A stretch of 5,924 nucleotides of DNA from the NCBI GenBank assembly GCA_020723365.1, contig DYJB01000168.1, positions 1 to 5,924 of the forward strand. The letters run 5' to 3'. Position 1 is the first letter of the stretch. Each line of letters begins with the position of its first letter. Source of the stretch: Candidatus Aquidulcis sp. Its GTDB lineage: Bacteria > Chloroflexota > Anaerolineae > Anaerolineales > E44-bin32. Shown piece by piece: positions 5,247 to 5,924 of the stretch. The notes under the pieces were generated by a model. That model was not told the origin of the DNA, made no database searches, and saw nothing but the letters and a program-made list of their open reading frames with translations. The translations under genes were made by a program, and so were the position numbers.

Positions 5247-5924
5247 TCAGGCGGCGTCCTCGACCGAGGGGGCCGGGCCGGCCAGCGTGGAGCGCAGGCC
5301 TTCGAGCAGGCGCACCTGGCTGGCCATCTGCATCAGGACGGCGCGTTCGTCGTCTCCCGGACGGCGCGACAGGAGCTGCGCCAGGCCCTGGGCCAGCCCG
5401 ATCACTGGCCGCTCCAGGTCCTGGCTGATCTCGCGGCTCTCTTCGGTCATATCGCGAACGACCACGATGCGCCCGGGGCGCCCGCGCTCCTTGGTGAGAT
5501 CGATGGCCGTCAGGCGCAGCGTGCGCCCGGCCAGCGACACCAGGCGGGGATCCGGCCGCTCGAAGCCCCGAGCAGCCTCCAGGAACGATGCCAGCGGACG
5601 ATCGAGCGATTGGGCGTCGAGGGCCTGGAAGCGCTGCGCCGCCGGGTTGTAGGGCACGACCGCCCGCCTCCCGCCGACGATCAGGATGCCTTCCGGGACG
5701 GTGGCCAGGATCTGGCGCATCTCGCGGTCCTGGCGGTTGACCTGCTTGAGGCGGTCGGCGACCTCGTCCTGCAGCAGGTCGCCGCGCTTCTTCTGCACCT
5801 CGGCCATGCGCAGGTTGTCGAGCGTCAGGCGCCGGAACTCGAGCGCCCGGGCGGCGGCATTCTCCAGGACCGACAGGTGTTCGAAGGGCTTCGTCAGGAA
5901 CCCGAAAGCGCCCTGGTTGAGCGC
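5247..5924 (-). CDS. Receiver-PAS protein with a HisKA-like region lacking its histidine (5' end missing)
   Basis: The window shows the last 225 residues; the gene continues beyond base 5924. The visible start, ALNQGAFGFLTKPFEHL, is the end of a receiver domain with the conserved Lys-Pro pair (Lys12), so the ATG at 5805-5807 is internal and not the start. A charged helical linker (about 20-68, probably coiled coil) leads to a PAS domain (about 67-158) opening with ILATVPEGILIV and containing YNPAAQRFQAL and VVVRDMTEE. The last part (160-213) has the spacing of a HisKA dimerisation helix pair, but the expected SHELRTP reads SQDLERP, with Gln168 replacing the phosphorylated His. The protein stops at SVEDAA with no ATPase domain. 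It thus cannot autophosphorylate like a kinase; a phosphorylation-responsive PAS sensor or scaffold is more likely. Ligand and partner are unknown. It converges on secF across the shared terminator. Confidence 0.85.
   Translation of the reverse strand, partial: ALNQGAFGFLTKPFEHLSVLENAAARALEFRRLTLDNLRMAEVQKKRGDLLQDEVADRLKQVNRQDREMRQILATVPEGILIVGGRRAVVPYNPAAQRFQALDAQSLDRPLASFLEAARGFERPDPRLVSLAGRTLRLTAIDLTKERGRPGRIVVVRDMTEESREISQDLERPVIGLAQGLAQLLSRRPGDDERAVLMQMASQVRLLEGLRSTLAGPAPSVEDAA

Noticed and set aside
5247..5807. Treating the PAS gene as a complete 186-residue protein starting at 5807
   Set aside because: The frame stays open to the window edge and the extra codons encode the end of a receiver domain (GAFGFLTKPF), so the gene is cut by the window, not complete.

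Overview
This is a GC-rich bacterial chromosomal segment, about two-thirds G+C by eye. The gene set is an L,D-transpeptidase, a SpoIIE-type phosphatase, separate SecD and SecF, and PAS/receiver signalling proteins. Together with a Pro/Thr/Ala-rich linker in SecD and TTG/leaderless-type starts, this suggests a free-living bacterium of the Chloroflexota (Anaerolineae-like) type. That placement is inference from style, not from a marker gene; other high-GC phyla remain possible.

Layout. (1) 1-166, + strand: the C-terminal end of an L,D-transpeptidase (YkuD domain) with the catalytic SHGC motif. (2) 199-1512, - strand: a protein with an eroded histidine-kinase ATPase domain followed by two receiver domains, the second lacking its phospho-acceptor aspartate. 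(3) 1513-1634: a divergent control region of 122 bases. It holds three copies of a 7-bp motif and, against the next start codon, a perfect 9-bp inverted repeat that encloses a -10 box. (4) 1635-2336, + strand: a SpoIIE/PP2C-type phosphatase, probably translated from a leaderless mRNA. (5) 2347-2736, + strand: a 129-residue P-loop kinase-like protein of unknown function, 10 bases downstream. (6) 2708-2737: a promoter whose -10 box TATAAT contains the stop codon of the P-loop gene. (7) 2816-4237 and 4247-5167, + strand: secD and secF, the accessory membrane subunits of the Sec protein-export machinery, in a two-gene operon without yajC. (8) 5191-5223: an intrinsic terminator shared by convergent genes. 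(9) 5247-5924, - strand, 5' end outside the window: receiver end, coiled coil, PAS domain, and a HisKA-like helical region with glutamine where the phosphorylated histidine should be.

How the parts relate. secDF is the conserved anchor. The surrounding genes are signalling genes with unusual architecture: one minus-strand gene has a HisKA-like region without its histidine and no ATPase domain, and the other has an ATPase fold without a HisKA region and without its nucleotide-binding residues. Between them lies a stand-alone phosphatase under what looks like an operator-controlled leaderless promoter. No mobile element, CRISPR array, tRNA or rRNA was seen. The window is nearly filled with genes; no gene-free stretch exceeds 130 bases.
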